A DNA stretch of 64,000 nt. Source: Meconema thalassinum. Its lineage: Eukaryota; Arthropoda; Insecta; Orthoptera; Tettigoniidae. The notes beneath the pieces are model-generated. The model was not told where the DNA came from. It worked only from the letters and a program-made list of their open reading frames with translations, and did not search any database. A program made the translations under genes and the position numbers. Shown in pieces: positions 42,905-54,799 of the stretch (position 1 is the first letter of the stretch; every line of letters begins with the position of its first letter). Location: the NCBI GenBank assembly GCA_946902985.2, contig OX336389.2, positions 1,289,404,792 to 1,289,468,791 of the forward strand, in the 5' to 3' direction.

Positions 42905-44339
42905 AGTCTTTTTTTTTACTATAGCTTGAACCCCATCAGAGGAACCAGCCATGAAGTGCGCTCTGTCATACGTCGGTGCAATTCATTTTTGCGGAGTTTC
43001 GTTCAATTTCTGCTTCTTTAATTCATCCAGTAAACACGCTGCTAATGTGTGTGCATCATGTTTTGTTTGCCTCTTACTACGTATCGGTGCACAACAGCCA
43101 TCTGAAATATGTTTGAAATATCACTAGTTTCATCTGCTATAATGGCAAAAATTTCCGATTCCTTTATTTGCTTTGATTCTTCTTCTTGGCAAACCTCCAT
43201 CATAATCTGTAAAAATTAATTTTGAATTGTTTTGGACGTTCCTTTGAAAACAGTTGCCCTTACCAAATGACCTTTAACACAGCATCCAACTCAGCGGTAA
43301 AATTAATTAGTTCTCTCAAAACACATGGATTTGTTGATGTTACACTTTCATCATGATCACGCAAGGCCAGTCCGAAAGAACCACAGAAACGAATACAGTT
43401 TATTACAATATTTAACACATATCTATTGTGCCTAACATCTTCGTTATATTCCGCAATTTACCTTCTATAGGCACTGTCCAATTGTGCATCTTCGTTAACA
43501 GTTCCAAAAAGTGTCAATTTCAAACAGCTGAAGATTGGTTGGTTGGTTCCTCAGTTTAGGAGCTGCGACAAGGCAGTCATGTAGCCCCCTGTACTTTGGG
43601 TGTGTGGAGAAACTGTCTGATAACCGGTGTTAATTGTGATGGCTGTATTAGTGAGTGTTATCTGTTTTTAATTCAAGTGAGGACTACAGACATTGAATTT
43701 CAAGCAGTTCCTACTTTTGCCGCCAAAGGCCACCGTAAACGACTACTAGTTCAGAACTTGGTTACTACACGCCACCGCAGTCGGCTCCTGGCGACGAACG
43801 TTGGAACCTAAGAGCGTTGTTCAAATTTTTAACCTATAATTTAGCTTCACACAGGTGTAATAAGTGGAAGGTTCTTTAACATGCCATAAATCTATGACAT
43901 GGGACCGCCGGCTTTACTTCCCCTCCGAAGGAATGCATACTGAGGGATTTTTAACGCTCTTAAAAAAATCCGATGACTTCGGCCGGGTTTGAACCCGTGA
44001 TCTTGGGCATAGAGGCTCAGCATGCTACCAACTACGGCACCGAAGCCGCTCAGCTGAAGATTCATGTTTCTTTATTTTAGGGATTATTTTCCATAACTCC
44101 TATTTTGGTCCACGCGAATTCTCCACCAACAAACATGTAAAACAGAATAAAGCGTTTTTAATATCGCATTCACATAACCAATTATTATTGCCTTAAATAT
44201 CTCCTTTAAACGCCCTCGTATACTTATATTTTGGACAATACTTATCCGGTAATGGTGCACCGAGTGTTTTTACTGTAAGTTTATCGTCATCAGGGAGCTG
44301 GAAAAACTGTCTGACTAGCAAATTACTTACTCTATTCAT
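42905..44339 (-). pseudogene. ZMYM/DUF4371-type hAT transposase relic, split by a SINE
   Basis: The minus strand starts MNRVSNLLVRQFFQLPDDDK, then TLGAPLPDKY and NNNWLCECDIKNALFCFTCL, the TTF-type zinc-binding start of ZMYM1-like hAT proteins. After the SINE (43537-44050) it resumes QLDSAYRR, YNEDVRHNRYVLNIVINCIR, FCGSFGLALRDHDE, LINFTAELDAVL, then EIFAIIADETSDISNIFQ (the DUF4371 catalytic aspartate region) and YDRAHFMAGSSDGVQ. Several stops (for example near 44165 and 43460) and frame changes make it non-functional. The C-terminal part with the dimerisation domain is not seen. Ends of the parent transposon are not found. Confidence 0.8.
43537..44050 (-). mobile_element. Full-length 514-bp tRNA-derived SINE
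   Basis: A 12-bp direct repeat CAGCTGAAGATT flanks it (43525-43536, 44051-44062). On the minus strand the head has GTAGTTGGTAGCATGCTGAG (A box) and GGGTTCAAACCCGGCC (B box); the tail is CTGAGGAACCAACCAACC. It interrupts the hAT transposase relic. A second copy lies at 5820-6275. Confidence 0.95.
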
Positions 44340-44545
44340 TTTCACTCACACTCCACAATACAATTAATGTTTCAAACTAAACATTCCGTTAAAATAAAAT
44401 ACTACGGTAACTTACAAGATGCACAGATGATAAATCTGGGTGCTACATCGGAAAGTGGCGCGAAAAGCAAACTAACAAAACACTGAATTTTGCTAGCCAA
44501 GAAATTTCGTAGTGAATGCTTAGGTCTACTCACAATCAACCAAAC

Positions 44546-44607
<62 letters not shown>
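44546..44607 (+). repeat. (AAT)n microsatellite
   Basis: About 20 uninterrupted AAT units. Confidence 0.98.
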
Positions 44608-44610
<3 letters not shown>

Positions 44611-44965
44611 TGCACAGTTAAGTATCTGCCTGGAACCAAAATACTCAAATCAACTAAATACAGAACTAATCGCAACCCAAATACCGCAAGAACAAGAGTG
44701 GTAAAAGCAAACATAAACCGCTAAAGTACACCAACAATACGTCGCAAAATAGTTCAGCCACTTATCTGCTGTACTTATAGCACGGTGGCGTTCTTAGGCT
44801 CGCTTCACAGAACAATTGACAAAAATATTAAATGAAGTTATGATGAGAAAACATCTAAAAATAATTGGGTGTGAACCAACTAATGTCTCCCTATGAAATT
44901 CCGATATTTGTACCATTGTGGGTGGTATAGCATTCTCTAGTGGTGTGGGAAAGAAACTACCCTTC

Positions 44966-45043
44966 AGGGGCAGATGACCTCGTAGTTCCGCCCCTTAAAA
45001 CAACAATAACTAACTAACTAACTAAATAAATAACTAACTAACT
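44966..45043 (+). mobile_element. 78-bp truncated retroposon with 12-bp target duplication
   Basis: AAACTACCCTTC flanks it (44954-44965, 45044-45055). The insert starts AGGGGCAGATGACCTCGTAG, then GTTCCGCCCCTTAAAACAAC and a TAAC tandem tail. Same family and polarity rule as the 59-bp insert at 26140. Confidence 0.93.
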
Positions 45044-45055
45044 AAACTACCCTTC

Positions 45056-48000
45056 GCGGGGTAAGAGAAATCGAGGGTGTTGTCATTTCCAAAGAGTGGT
45101 GCAGTCTAACGGGGCCATTTGGAACTGAGTGTTGCCAGGGGGCTGGCAGCTCGTCTGCAACTCCCTGCTACCCATGCTGGTCGGCATGCTATGCACAAGC
45201 TTGGCCTCGTCCAGCCTCGTCCTGTACGCCGCGCTGTCTGCTTGGGAGTTGCCACAAGAGAGCTAACCCCCTGGAGTTTGATTTGAAGGCGGCAGCTTTT
45301 ATAGGTACAGTGTGAAGCATTTGGATAAATAATATCAAAATATAGATGAATTTAACACATTTTTGAGTGCATTAGATCTATAAAACTAAAACATTAAAGG
45401 AAAAGAAACTACGAATTAGGTGTAAAATTATTGGGAGTTGTGCAACGCTGCAACAATGTCACCAGCCGCCACTGGATTCTAAGTTTTTATTCATCATATG
45501 ATATTTTCTACTAGCAGCAGGAATAAAGCCAGACAGAAGTTGGAAAACATTGAGAAATTATTGGCGTCAGCCAGGAGCTACATGGCAAGCAAGAACACAA
45601 AGGCTGAATCTCTTCAGGAATTTTAGAAAGGTAGGCTTGGCCTAGATGACACATCGGACAGGTGCAGTTGTAGAACAAGGGATTGAGCGTGATTACGCAC
45701 AAGGACGGCTTGGGTCTGCGTATCTTCGCGCCAAGTCGAAATAATGCTTCAATATGACTGGTGAACTAACATGTTAACCACTCCCTTCAAGGAGGCAGCA
45801 ATGTGAAAAGTCCGCAATATTTGCAAGAGTTTGGACCAATGAGAGGAAGACACGCTCTTTTAGCGGCAAGGAGGCATCATAGCTCATTCTGATGATTTTG
45901 AGCGGGAGTCATTTCTTGATTGGTTACACGATCGATTTCAGATAACTCTAGCCTAGTCTTGACCTGCGTTTTACTACGATCTCAGTGATACTAGTTGCAT
46001 GTTAGTCCGATTATTAATATGAAAAATTGATTTCATTTATCCCCCTCCATGTGAACTCTAGCCAGTTCTGTTTATAAGTGGCCTGAAAGGCATTGTAAAA
46101 CACTCCTTTTTCGTGTGTCCGTGGACACAAGTCGAGACTCTTATTTCATGTGTCCGAGGACATAGACCACGAGACTCTTATTTTTGTGTGCGAGAACGTA
46201 CACTCTTATATTTCATGTCTACGGACATAGAGTATTTCAATGAGACTGTAAAATGTATAACTTCAGTGAATTTTAGGTAGTCCTTGTACTACAAGTAGGG
46301 CAGTAATACGAATAATTTGCCATAGACTGTCGGGGAAAGTAGTACTTGACATGCACATTTAGATATAATTTATAGCGTGTGTGTAACTGACGAACATTTC
46401 AATTCAGCGCCAAGATGACATCGAGGAACCTGGAAGGAACTTGGACCCAGAAGGACACCAGTCACGCCATGAACCACTCGAGCTAAAGCCATTATGAGGA
46501 GGGATGGTGGGTGATGTTCTATGACGCTGATTGGCTGGAAGGAATGAGTACAAAATGAATTTATTTATTTATCAGATCAATTATGGTATATGGGACAATT
46601 TTGTGTAAATAATTTTTCTTGCTTGTGTGTGTAATATAGATTCATATTTGTCGTTTACTGGCACACATTAATTGCATGGGACTGCGTAGCGTTTGTGTAT
46701 TGTAGATATTTGTGAATTTATTTTGTTGTCAAGTTCACGGGGCTAGGCTTACGGCCGTGTGCGCATAAGTTCCCGTAATGCAACTAAGTAGCGTAATTCG
46801 GAAACGTGCAGTGCGACACAAGTTGAACCGAGTTAATTCTAGTATAAAAATAGTATTGGAGGGTAATTTTTGACTGGTTGTAGACTTTATGGTTGATCAG
46901 GATATTTTGATTGATAATTGCCAAGTTGCAATTCCTTGCGAGTAGCCGTATTCTCACTCGAGTTTCAGCTTTGATTTAAATCTTTGGAGTGTCTTTAGGA
47001 CACGATCTTAGGGACGTCTGATGTAGAGCTGACCTGTATGGTATGATTATGGTGTCAGTCCAAGCTTTATGGTGTTTATGTGATTTTATGGTAAGTTCTT
47101 GCGAGAAGTTGTCACTGAGACTTTTCTGTCTGCCGCACACCAGCCCATTTCATGTCCTTGCGAGGCGGATCTGTGGTATATATTGTGTTCTTGCAATTCA
47201 AGGGAATTGGCGAGATATCGATGTGATTTTTGCGCGATTTCAGACGAGTAACGGGACCCGAGGGTCGTCTGTTATTTATACACCAAGCGTGGGTGGACTG
47301 ACAAGATGTTGAGTGCTGTGGAGTGCGTCATACCAGGGGCGCGCTTACAATCAGATAAGACGACTGAGTGTCATTAGCAAGTCAGGCCAAGTTCCTGTAG
47401 CTCAGAATAATATGTTGTTTAAATTCAGTAAAACCCTGATCGATTATAATAGTATTTGTTGATTAAATGGGCGTTGTCCACGCCGTAATGTCGCTTCCGA
47501 AGCGTTAACTTAGCTTGCATTTACATGACATGTAATTTTCAGCCGTTGAGACATATGTTGTTGTTGTTGCTTGACCTTGTTTATTTACTTTCGTGTTCAA
47601 TGACCCCGTGTGGCCATTTTGTCACGTGATGCTGTTCCCATATTTTTGTTCGAGCACTTGGCCTAGTGGCGCGCTCAAATTTGTTAATGTGCTCTAGCAC
47701 AGGGATGGAATCGCGGAGATTCATGTAATTTTAGAGTATTAGGTTTGCGTGTGTCAGTAGTAATTTTTAGTGTGTTTTTATTAAGTGCATGTCCTGTAGC
47801 CATAATATGATTGCCAGATGGGGTTCCGTGAGCAACATGTTTGTTTCAGTTGTGAACGGACACTCATCAAGTACTCATTTTCTTCTTAGTTATCAGTACA
47901 CGCGTGCATATAATTCTTGACCAGATCAGTGGACTTGTATCCACATTGTTTATTGTTGAGGAGCGAGTTTAGGATCCCGCTCATGTTATTATAATTCTTA

Positions 48001-48315
48001 TCCAGTTCAGTGGACTTGTAACCACATTGTATGTTGTGAGGAGCGAGTTGTTACCGCTCATTTTAATGTAATGATTTTTATCGTGGGAGTTAAAAGTCAG
48101 GGAGGACTTTCCTTGTTATTTTTTTTATTATTGCACATATTTTTAGTCATTAAATCACTTTTATTTTACTTGTAATTCTCTCATTTCTTAGTATAGCTGT
48201 CTTATACACCTTTTTATCCAGAGAAGTAAGTTGTTTTAGTGAACTTTGCATTGAAAAGCACACAGGACTGAGCGCGTCCCCGAAGTCTGAATCTTGTTAA
48301 AACACTGCTTTTCAA
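45056..48315. other. Unassigned DNA with short tandem duplications
   Basis: No gene recognised. At 46105-46230 a ~37-bp unit with GTGTCCGNGGACA and GAGACTCTTATTT recurs about three times. At 47911-48075 an ~84-bp segment with CAGTGGACTTGTA and GAGGAGCGAGTT is duplicated in tandem. TGTAAAACACTCC (46095) and TGTTAAAACACTGC (48294) may be ends of a larger unit; not proven. Confidence 0.4.
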
Positions 48316-48319
48316 AAGG

Positions 48320-48760
48320 GTACATACGTGCGAAATTTAAAAGATCGAGTTTTTATTTCTTTCATCCTAATCAAGTGATCGAAGTAAAAGTTCGTACAAT
48401 AAATCTTCATCTGCTGGAATATAATGCTATGTCGTACATATAAAGCAATCCAACATGGTGGACATGATAAATATTTCACCGGTTCTCAATATCTCCGAAA
48501 CTATTATAGCAATCAATCTGAAATTTTGTATGGTGTGGGAGGACTATTAAGTTATTACACATATGTGACTTTCAGAAGCTTGATAAAAACAAAAACGACA
48601 TCGCAGTCATACAACATTCATATGAAATGAACTTTTTGACGATATAATCATCCGAGAGCATTGAAGCTTGTCACAGCGAATCTTTATTCAGACCTCAGTA
48701 TATTGGCATCTAAAGTTATTCAATTGTTTAAAAAAATTAAAGATGGCGTAAGTTTTGAAA
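48320..48760 (+). repeat. Dispersed copy of the ~450-bp repeat; empty hAT site
   Basis: Matches 40560-40789 joined directly to 42102-42170, without the hAT element and with a single GTTATTAC. Landmarks TATGTCGTACATATAAAGC and GATAAATATTTCACCGGTTC are shared. Confidence 0.92.
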
Positions 48761-48966
48761 ACATACCTTAATTTTTCATATCCTATTCAAGCAATTGAAA
48801 AGAAGCTTCGTATAATGAATCATTCTTTTGTTTACTTTCTTGTAGCATTTCATTTGACTTTTCTTAAAATTAGCTTCTGTGACTCGTTACAGAAAGGAGT
48901 TATAATTACCGATACTGAAAGTTGTATATTGTATCACGTAATTTGTCATTGTAGTGGTGATGATGG

Positions 48967-49010
48967 AGATTGTTTTAAGGGGTGGAACACCTAGGTCATC
49001 TGCCCAATTT
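48967..49010 (-). repeat. Retroposon tail fragment
   Basis: GTTTTAAGGGGTGGAACACC followed by TAGGTCATCTGCCC, the reverse of the short retroposon tail at 44966. No flanking duplication seen. Confidence 0.6.
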
Positions 49011-49363
49011 TTCTGTTGTAGGTATTGTAAATTATAGAATATACGCATCTTCATTTCTGAAAAGGAAGCTATTATAGTGATGTTCTATTGAACCGGTCTC
49101 TCGGTAAGTTGATAAACCAGTACAGAGAACTAAATATTCTGGTACACAATTCCTTACTGTTGTTTTCATGGATTGTACTTAAGTCTCATGGGGTAACATT
49201 GCACACACAATGCTGGAGGTGTGTTGATGTGAGTTATCTTGAGTAACGATAAAAACATTGATTTGAGACGAGGCAAGCACTGCTATTTCAAAATATTACC
49301 GTATGTTTATTGTTATTAACATTGTGAGGTTTGAAGTCATTTTTCAGTGTTGCCTAAGTAAAC

Positions 49364-49556
49364 AAAAGTTTGGTGCTTTTCAGTCGGTCAACACGAATGT
49401 ACCCAAATGGAGCTGGGTTATGCCCTGATCCTGAAATAAATTACATAATAATAATTAATAGTTTATTAATCTTATGTAATTTATTTCAGGATCAGGGCAT
49501 AACCCAGCTCCATTTGGGTACATTCGTGTTGACCGATTGAAAAGCACCAAACTTTT
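49364..49556. mobile_element. Foldback element with ~83-bp arms
   Basis: Arms 49364-49447 and 49474-49556 are almost perfect reverse complements, starting AAAAGTTTGGTGCTTTTC and holding AACACGAATGTACCCAAATG, around an AT-only loop. Single-arm relatives are at 29174-29292 and about 59970-59996. Confidence 0.93.
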
Positions 49557-50087
49557 ATTGTTATTAACTTACTACAAGTTTGGATATTGAGCTTTAAGTC
49601 TGAAATTGTTGCTCTATACATTATCACAATGTAGGTCATGTAGCCTACTAAAAGCTATTTGGTCCATCGCAAGGGAAATCCATTTAATAGGCGGGGGCAT
49701 GTTTAAACGGAGGAGAACGGTAGAATGTAGAAACTAGGTTTTTTAGTTCGTCATGGAACTACTTATTCCCAGCAACTTTAAGGTATCCCGTTTTCAACTC
49801 ATAACTGGTCGTCAATTCCTTCAAGTTCATCAACATTCCAAGCACTGCAGCTCTCAAAAGTCGTCTTTCATCCTGTTTCTTGGAGCAGTATACCTCTCAC
49901 ATCTGATTACTGAATTATGTAAACAGGTTATTTATGTTCAATTATAACATCAGGACAAAAGCAGACAGCCCACCATAAGAATTCCTTACTATATTTCTTG
50001 TACGTGGTGTTTGTTTTTCAGACTGATACTGTGTCTGTGTGCACTCTTTTGTATATAAAATGAAAATCCACCGCCTGTTTCCAGTCG

Positions 50088-50400
50088 ACCGACCTGATCA
50101 GGGAATGGAATGAATGAAGCCCCCCCCCCTCTCTAGCGGCGAGGATATGAACTGTGCCGGCTTCCGAAGCCTGTCGCACTCCCCTGGGGCAATGATTAAA
50201 TGAATGCCAGATGAAATGAAATTATTGTGGAGAATGCTGATGGAATGAAATTGTGACAGGGAAAACCGGAGTATCCGGAGAAAAACCTCTCTGCCTCCGC
50301 TTTGTCCAGCACGAATCTCACATGGAGTGACCGGGATTTGAACCACGGACCCAGCGGTGAGAGGCCGGCATGCTGCCGCCTAAGCCTCGGAGGCTCTTCA
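50088..50400 (-). mobile_element. tRNA-derived SINE, minus strand
   Basis: The minus strand starts GAGCCTCCGAGGCTTAGGCG, then GTGGTTCAAATCCCGGTCAC (B box) and CATGTGAGATTCGTGCTGG. The body has a CCGGTTTTCCCTGTCAC segment. Its outer end reaches a C-rich GGGG/CCCC patch near 50120. Target duplication not resolved. Confidence 0.8.
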
Positions 50401-50413
50401 TTTCTAATTTTTC

Positions 50414-50414
<1 letters not shown>

Positions 50415-50453
<39 letters not shown>

Positions 50454-50490
50454 ATTTTAATTGTTATTTTATTTATTTATTTATTTATTT
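50415..50490 (+). repeat. (ATT)n and (TTTA)n microsatellites
   Basis: Adjacent runs of ATT and of ATTT units just beyond the SINE head, possibly created at insertion. Confidence 0.95.
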
Positions 50491-50843
50491 GTATGTCAAA
50501 ATGAGGTTCCATGCGGCAAAGAATTAAAAACTAAGAAATAACAAAGAGGTTAAAATATATACAATATTTACAGAGTAGACTGTAGATACCGTAGCAGTTT
50601 GGGCATTTACAGCACAATGTCCAGGGTATTCAGCCAGTCTCATTATTACCGTCCTATTGTTACTGTCATTGTTAGAATAGTATTATTTATATTGTGAATG
50701 TTGTATGCAACGTATTTTATCATATTATAAAAATGTACCTGGTTGCTTATGATATGATACGATATATCTTATGATTGTAATTTTAACGAAATGTACTATG
50801 TTTATAAGCCCTAATCTTATTGTATGTAGGGCGCTACTGTAAA

Positions 50844-51215
50844 GGAGCTCAAGGCTAGTGAGCTCCAGAGTTGGTGACTCTGAACTGGGTTCGTATTTCC
50901 CTTTTTCCATTGACTTTGAGACCGACACCCTCTTCTTTTCCTTTCCTACGGTACATGGTTCTCTTCTCTTTAAACTCCATAATCCTCACTCTTCGAGGGT
51001 TGAGGACAATTATATTTTCTCGCGTTTATTTCCTTCTTTTTTTTGTCCATTTCTTGTTCTGCTGTGTAAGTTAGCAGCTAATAGTGGCTGTGGCATTACG
51101 TGTTTGAGAAGCAAGTGCCGCCGTAGCATCTGGAGCTTTGTGGAATACAGCGGTGTCGGAGTACAGTGTCCAGCACTGTTATGCGTAAACAGAAGCACAT
51201 GCCACCGTGGGGAGG
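50844..51215 (+). mobile_element. Diverged copy of the 694-bp retroposon
   Basis: Matches 60962-61210 in order: GAGCTCAAGGCTAGTGAGCT, GAGTTGGTGACTC, CCTCTTCTTTTCC, CTCACTCTTCGAGGGTTGAG and a pyrimidine-rich stretch. The 5' part and the tail are missing or diverged. Confidence 0.7.
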
Positions 51216-51240
51216 ACAACATAGACTGAGGCTACTTGAA

Positions 51241-51964
51241 AAGCGCGGATCTAGAGTTTGGCTTTGGGGGGGGGTCACAGAATCGAAATTGTTAAGAAAA
51301 ATGGTATAACTAAAAACGCAATCACAAAATAACCAAACGTACAAAACAGGACCATTTTTTTTGCAAGCTACATGGATAGAAATTTGATGCGTTTAGCGCA
51401 CCAGAAATATTCGTACAAATTGCAACGGCGTGTTTTGCGACTTTTACATCGAGCTTCGAGAAAAGTATCAAGGTACGTTACAGTTTCGGCAAGTCGAGTT
51501 GGTACCGACAAAGGAAGAAAGTCACAGCTTAAATTGCCAACCAAGCTTGCAGTTTGGACGTCGGCAAAATTTTTTGGTGCGGAAAATGCCCCAAATTCCT
51601 ATCCGTGCATTGCTGCACATTCATCGTGACATCACTATAGACATCGATTCGGTAATCACAAGGTTTGTTAAAGAAAATAGACGAGTTGATTTTGTTATAT
51701 AAATAATCATTTTTATATAACAGGCATGAAGTTGTAAATATGTACAATTGTAACAGAACATAATAATTGCAATAAAGATATTTTCAGTATTGAATAAAAT
51801 GAAAAAAAAAAAGAACTGTTTTTCAGTTAAAATTCGTTAAGTTTTATTTGTCTGGTTATTGTGTTTTCGTTTTTCGAGTTTGCAAAAAAAAAAATCGTCT
51901 CCGTTTGGGGGGGGGGGGGTCATGACCCCCGTGACCCCCCCCCCCCCCTTTGAATCCGCGCCTG
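51241..51964 (+). mobile_element. hAT-like element, 724 bp, with G/C-run ends
   Basis: TACTTGAA flanks both sides (51233-51240, 51965-51972). Ends are inverted: AAGCGCGGAT on the left and CAGGCGCGGAT reading in from the right. Subterminal runs of 10-14 G or C lie at both ends (51267, 51907, 51935). The two overlapping short open frames (51372-51702) have no domain I know. Confidence 0.9.
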
Positions 51965-51972
51965 TACTTGAA

Positions 51973-53368
51973 GTTGTCATATACTACCCGCGCGACGTTA
52001 TCTGTCAGCGTGACGAATGCAAACAAAGAATAGTTCCCAACTCGGCCGCCAGGACTCGTATCCCAAACAGGAAAAAATAGGGATCATTTTAATTATCATT
52101 ATTCTTAAGGGGTATTTTTGACCAAAAATTTATTTTCGTTCTATCATTGTAAATGGAAGCCTTATTTGTCTGCTTCAATTTAACATACAGTACATTTCAT
52201 GTCGATATTCCACTTGTAAGTGGAAAAAATATTTTAAGGGGGCTGCACATGTCTATGGGACGTGGCTCCACAGCATCTTACTTGCATATAAATATCCCGG
52301 AATATCAAATAAGTTATGCAAATCATAAAAAATGACAATATTAGCTAAGTGCAAGTGTAGGATTCAGGTTCCTCACTCCTGAAGAATTACCATTTTAGAT
52401 GTGTCTAAGCTAGTTTATTTGGTTATATCACAAATGTGTAACTTCATTTACGTTATTCGCTGAATTAAAATCTTTAACATTTTATGCCTTCCAAATTAAC
52501 AAAATCAACATCAAAACTCGGCTTAGGAATATTATTGATAGGCTGCATCAAATTAAAGCTAATGAATGTAGGAATGCTGTGAACTAGGGACTTTTCAATA
52601 CGTTGATAACATTAGCCACCTTGTTTATTTTAAGCAAAGATAAAATTGCATTCCATTTTTGAAAAATGAATAAAAACTCCTACTCTCTGTCTATTGCAGA
52701 TAGCTGCACGATTCTAGTTCAGAACATTATTTGCGTTAAATAGAAGAACTCAGTAAAATAAATGTGATGATTGTATAATATATAGTAATTTTAGGGCATT
52801 TTGAAAAATTGTCCTTTTTTCTTGTTTTTTTTTTCAAAAATTCAGAGAACTGAAAACAGAAAACTAAGTTTCTGATACAAAATAATTGATAGTTGGGTTT
52901 CATGTGTGATGTGGTAAAAGTTTCAGAAGAATCGGTTTAAAAATGTGGATTTTCTTTCTGCTTTCTGCTTTTAGTTCCGCTCAATTCTGTTCCAAACGCT
53001 GTTGGTGATTGTAAGTATCGTAGCTTGGTACAAAAATCCACCTCTCTTGTCTTTGCAGCGCAAGTGTGCGGTGTAACGAGATAATAAAAAGAAAAGAAAG
53101 ACTCCTCACTCCCCTCGCCCTCACGTGGAGTGGGCTTGGGGGTCTCAAGAGCTCACGAGTGGTGGGTCGCCGTCACCGCCGCTGCGCTGCACTGCGTCGC
53201 GCCGGGATCGGGAAGACGATAGCCACGTCACACACACCATTGTTATTACATTTCTATCTGACATAAATTTGAAATGCATTTATTTTAAGTTAATTACGAG
53301 TAGAACTGAAGGTCCGTTTAGCTGCAAGTACCTAACTGCTACTACTGTACATATTTCACTTATAAATG
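51973..53368. other. Unassigned DNA
   Basis: AT-rich up to 53040, then a GC-rich patch (53095-53235). No feature recognised. Confidence 0.4.
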
Positions 53369-54195
53369 CAGTAGAGCGTCGATAATCCAGACCGTCGATA
53401 ATCCGAACCATCGATAATTCGGATTCAATTCAGGTGAAAAAAAAGTTGAAGTGAATACATACTGTACATATATAGGTCTACATTTGCCAAACAAAAGCGT
53501 TGATGCGACAGGCTGGGCGGAGTCGTCTTACCACTACAAATCTAAGACTTAGCCATAAAAAAGCGAACCACTACTGCAGTTCAAAAATCAATAACAGATT
53601 TTATAAACATATCTGACAGTATTATGTAAATATGTACATCTTGTACATTACTTTTGTATGTATATTATATCATTAAAGGGGGCTGCATTGCGCAGTCGGT
53701 AGAGGCGCTGTGCTTCTAACTGAATGGGAGTGGGTTCGATCCCCACCCAGGTAGTGGATTTTAGAAACAAAACTACCACTTTCGGAAACGCAAATAGCCC
53801 TGTGGTTCACTCCGCCTACACCGGAAATGAGTACCAGGATAATTCCTGGGAGCAAAGACGGCCGGGCGTGGAGCTGACAACTCCATCCCATCCAGTGCCG
53901 ATGCCACAAAAAATGGAAGCCTCTACCTTCCACTACTCCCAGGGCCTCCATGGCCTGTACGGAGTTAGCTTTGCTTTTTATTGCATTAAATTACATTATA
54001 AGTTCAAATTAATTAATGGTTTTATTTATCTGCTCCAATTATTTAACCACTAAAATGAATTATTAACGGTTTTAGCAAGTTTTCTTTTTGCTATAAACTC
54101 AAACGACCTTTCTTGATTCTTTTAGAAAATCCACACATTTTGATAATCCGGACAGTGTCTGGTCGCAATTAATCCGGATTATCGACGCTCTAATG
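53369..54195. mobile_element. pogo-like inverted-repeat element with nested SINE
   Basis: Ends are inverted copies of TAGAGCGTCGATAATCC, the type of terminus seen in pogo/Tigger elements of Tc1/mariner. TA follows the right end, but TG precedes the left, so the TA duplication is imperfect. The left end repeats the GTCGATAATCC motif two more times. Without the SINE it is ~540 bp and non-coding. Confidence 0.8.
53676..53965 (+). mobile_element. tRNA-derived SINE inside pogo-like element
   Basis: Head with TGCGCAGTCGGTAGAGGCGC (A box) and GTGGGTTCGATCCCCACC (B box). Body includes CTGTGGTTCACTCCGCCTAC and CCAGTGCCGATGCCAC. A short CATTAAA on each side may be part of the target duplication. Confidence 0.85.
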
Positions 54196-54286
54196 TAGTC
54201 ATAAATTAACATAATTAGTCTAAACACTATAGAAGAAATATAGGCCTATACTATAAAGTCCTTTAACCTACTTAATTAATATGAAG

Positions 54287-54477
54287 GAAACTTTTGTATT
54301 TACGTGACTGTTAATCATGCGATCAAAAGCCTCGGGACCTCCATTTTACGTGGAATCCGAAACACAGGACATGGCATTTCACTTAGAAAATCTCACATGC
54401 ATTGACCGGGAATCGAACCCGGTCCACCTTGGTGAGATGCCAACAGCTTGACCACTGCGCCACAACGCCCCCTCGTG
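54287..54477 (-). mobile_element. tRNA-derived SINE with 12-bp target duplication
   Basis: ATTAATATGAAG flanks it (54275-54286, 54478-54489). The minus strand starts with TTGTGGCGCAGTGGTCAAGC (A box) and GGGTTCGATTCCCGGTC (B box). Same family as 5423-5557. Confidence 0.94.
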
Positions 54478-54596
54478 ATTAATATGAAGTGTAACTTGTT
54501 ATGCTACAACTAAAGTCGCATACACATGGTTTAATATTTACGCAGACAATGGGAGTAAAAATTGTGATTCCTGAGGCTTGACCCTCCTCTGCTGTA

Positions 54597-54785
54597 GGCC
54601 TACTTAATAATAATAATATTATGGGTTTTACGTTCCTTTTAACTACTACGGCTTTTTGAGACTCCGGGGTGCTGGAATTTACTGACACGGCTCCCTCACA
54701 TTTTAAGCACCCTGCACCGGGATTCGATCCCGCTATCTTGGAATCAGCAGGCGAGAACGTTACCGCTGAGCCATGCAGCCAGTCA
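54597..54785 (-). mobile_element. tRNA-derived SINE with 11-bp target duplication
   Basis: CCTCTGCTGTA flanks it (54586-54596, 54786-54796). The minus strand has GGCTCAGCGGTAACGTTC and GGGATCGAATCCCGGTG as A and B boxes, and an ATT-rich tail. Same family as 26470-26695. Confidence 0.94.
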
Positions 54786-54799
54786 CCTCTGCTGTACTT

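Noticed and set aside
44516..44714. Poly-Asn and poly-Tyr frames
   Set aside because: Translation of the AAT microsatellite.
53679..53752. Functional tRNA genes at SINE heads (also 36607, 54400, 54720, 60150)
   Set aside because: A and B boxes are present, but arms do not fold into an intact cloverleaf and each head is followed by a SINE body.
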